Shown here in pieces: positions 63,972 through 64,000 of a DNA stretch of 64,000 nucleotides. The stretch's first letter is position 1; the number at the start of each line of letters is the position of its first letter. A program made the position numbers and the translations under genes. The notes under the pieces are model-generated. The model was not told the DNA's origin. It searched no databases and worked only from the letters and a program-made list of their open reading frames with translations. The DNA is from Colletes latitarsis (Eukaryota > Arthropoda > Insecta > Hymenoptera > Colletidae), in assembly GCF_051014445.1 (NCBI RefSeq), contig NC_135136.1:11054001-11118000 (forward strand), in the 5' to 3' direction.

Positions 63972-64000
63972 AATAATCCCACGAGATGGTCGGAAATAAA
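63972..64000 (-). other. Start of element 3 5' UTR, cut by the window edge
   Basis: These 29 bases lie upstream of the chosen ORF1 ATG and show no resemblance to the satellite, so the element continues beyond the window. Too little is visible for more. Confidence 0.6.

Larger units (their letters stand above)
58403..64000 (-). mobile_element. Element 3: R1-clade non-LTR retrotransposon, near-complete, continues past the window end
   Basis: The element lies on the minus strand. Its poly-A appears as 27 T at 58403-58429, followed by the same 3' UTR as 2a and 2b, ORF2, ORF1 and the start of a 5' UTR that leaves the window. The left flank is satellite ending GGCCATTCGAG, so it joined the monomer within the CAAGTATGCG linker, in the opposite orientation to 2a/2b. 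The right flank and target duplication lie outside the window. The APE endonuclease, RT and zinc-knuckle motifs needed for mobility are present, but ORF1 and ORF2 are broken by single-base indels, two of them in homopolymers, and by a 16-nt deletion. This is the reference copy of the family in the window. Confidence 0.94.

Overview
The window is almost entirely repetitive eukaryotic DNA, most likely from an insect. A head-to-tail satellite with a monomer of about 176 bp fills positions 1-34315, 40396-41543 and 44512-58402. It is AT-rich (by eye), always in the same orientation, and amounts to roughly 280 monomers. It is interrupted by GC-rich non-LTR retrotransposons of the R1 clade. That clade is typical of arthropods. 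The satellite also carries degenerate CCTAA/TTAGG-like motifs, and TTAGG is the usual insect telomere repeat. An ant or other hymenopteran is plausible but unproven. I see no single-copy host gene, tRNA, rRNA or CRISPR array.

Layout. (1) 1-34315: satellite array 1, a mosaic of several monomer subtypes with many local block duplications, the clearest being a 1.93-kb multi-monomer repeat at about 26-32 kb. (2) 34316-40395: element 1, a minus-strand R1-clade element that looks complete at both ends. It has an ORF1 (gag-like) and an ORF2 broken by a deletion of about 1 kb in the endonuclease/pre-RT part and by frameshifts; it sits in the satellite without a visible target-site duplication. (3) 40396-41543: about 7 satellite monomers, one shortened to 109 bp. 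(4) 41544-44511: two plus-strand 5'-truncated copies of a second family in tandem (2a, only the 3' UTR, and 2b, RT to poly-A), both in the same target GTATGA(CC/TT)CTGAT. (5) 44512-58402: satellite array 3, with a 3.69-kb tandem block duplication and a distinctive subtype at its right end. (6) 58403-64000: element 3, a minus-strand copy of the same family as 2a/2b, running off the window inside its 5' UTR. It keeps endonuclease, RT and zinc-knuckle motifs and is broken only by small indels, two of them in homopolymers.

How it works together: ORF1 would package the RNA. ORF2 would nick the target (APE-type endonuclease) and copy the RNA by target-primed reverse transcription. In both families ORF1 ends and ORF2 begins in an overlapping TAATG, which suggests stop-restart translation. 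The family of 2a/2b/3 has a strongly structured 3' UTR, including a possible H-type pseudoknot and a hairpin just before the poly-A. All copies in the window are damaged, although several breaks lie in homopolymers and could be sequencing errors. The locus looks like pericentromeric or subtelomeric heterochromatin used as a landing site by R1-clade elements.
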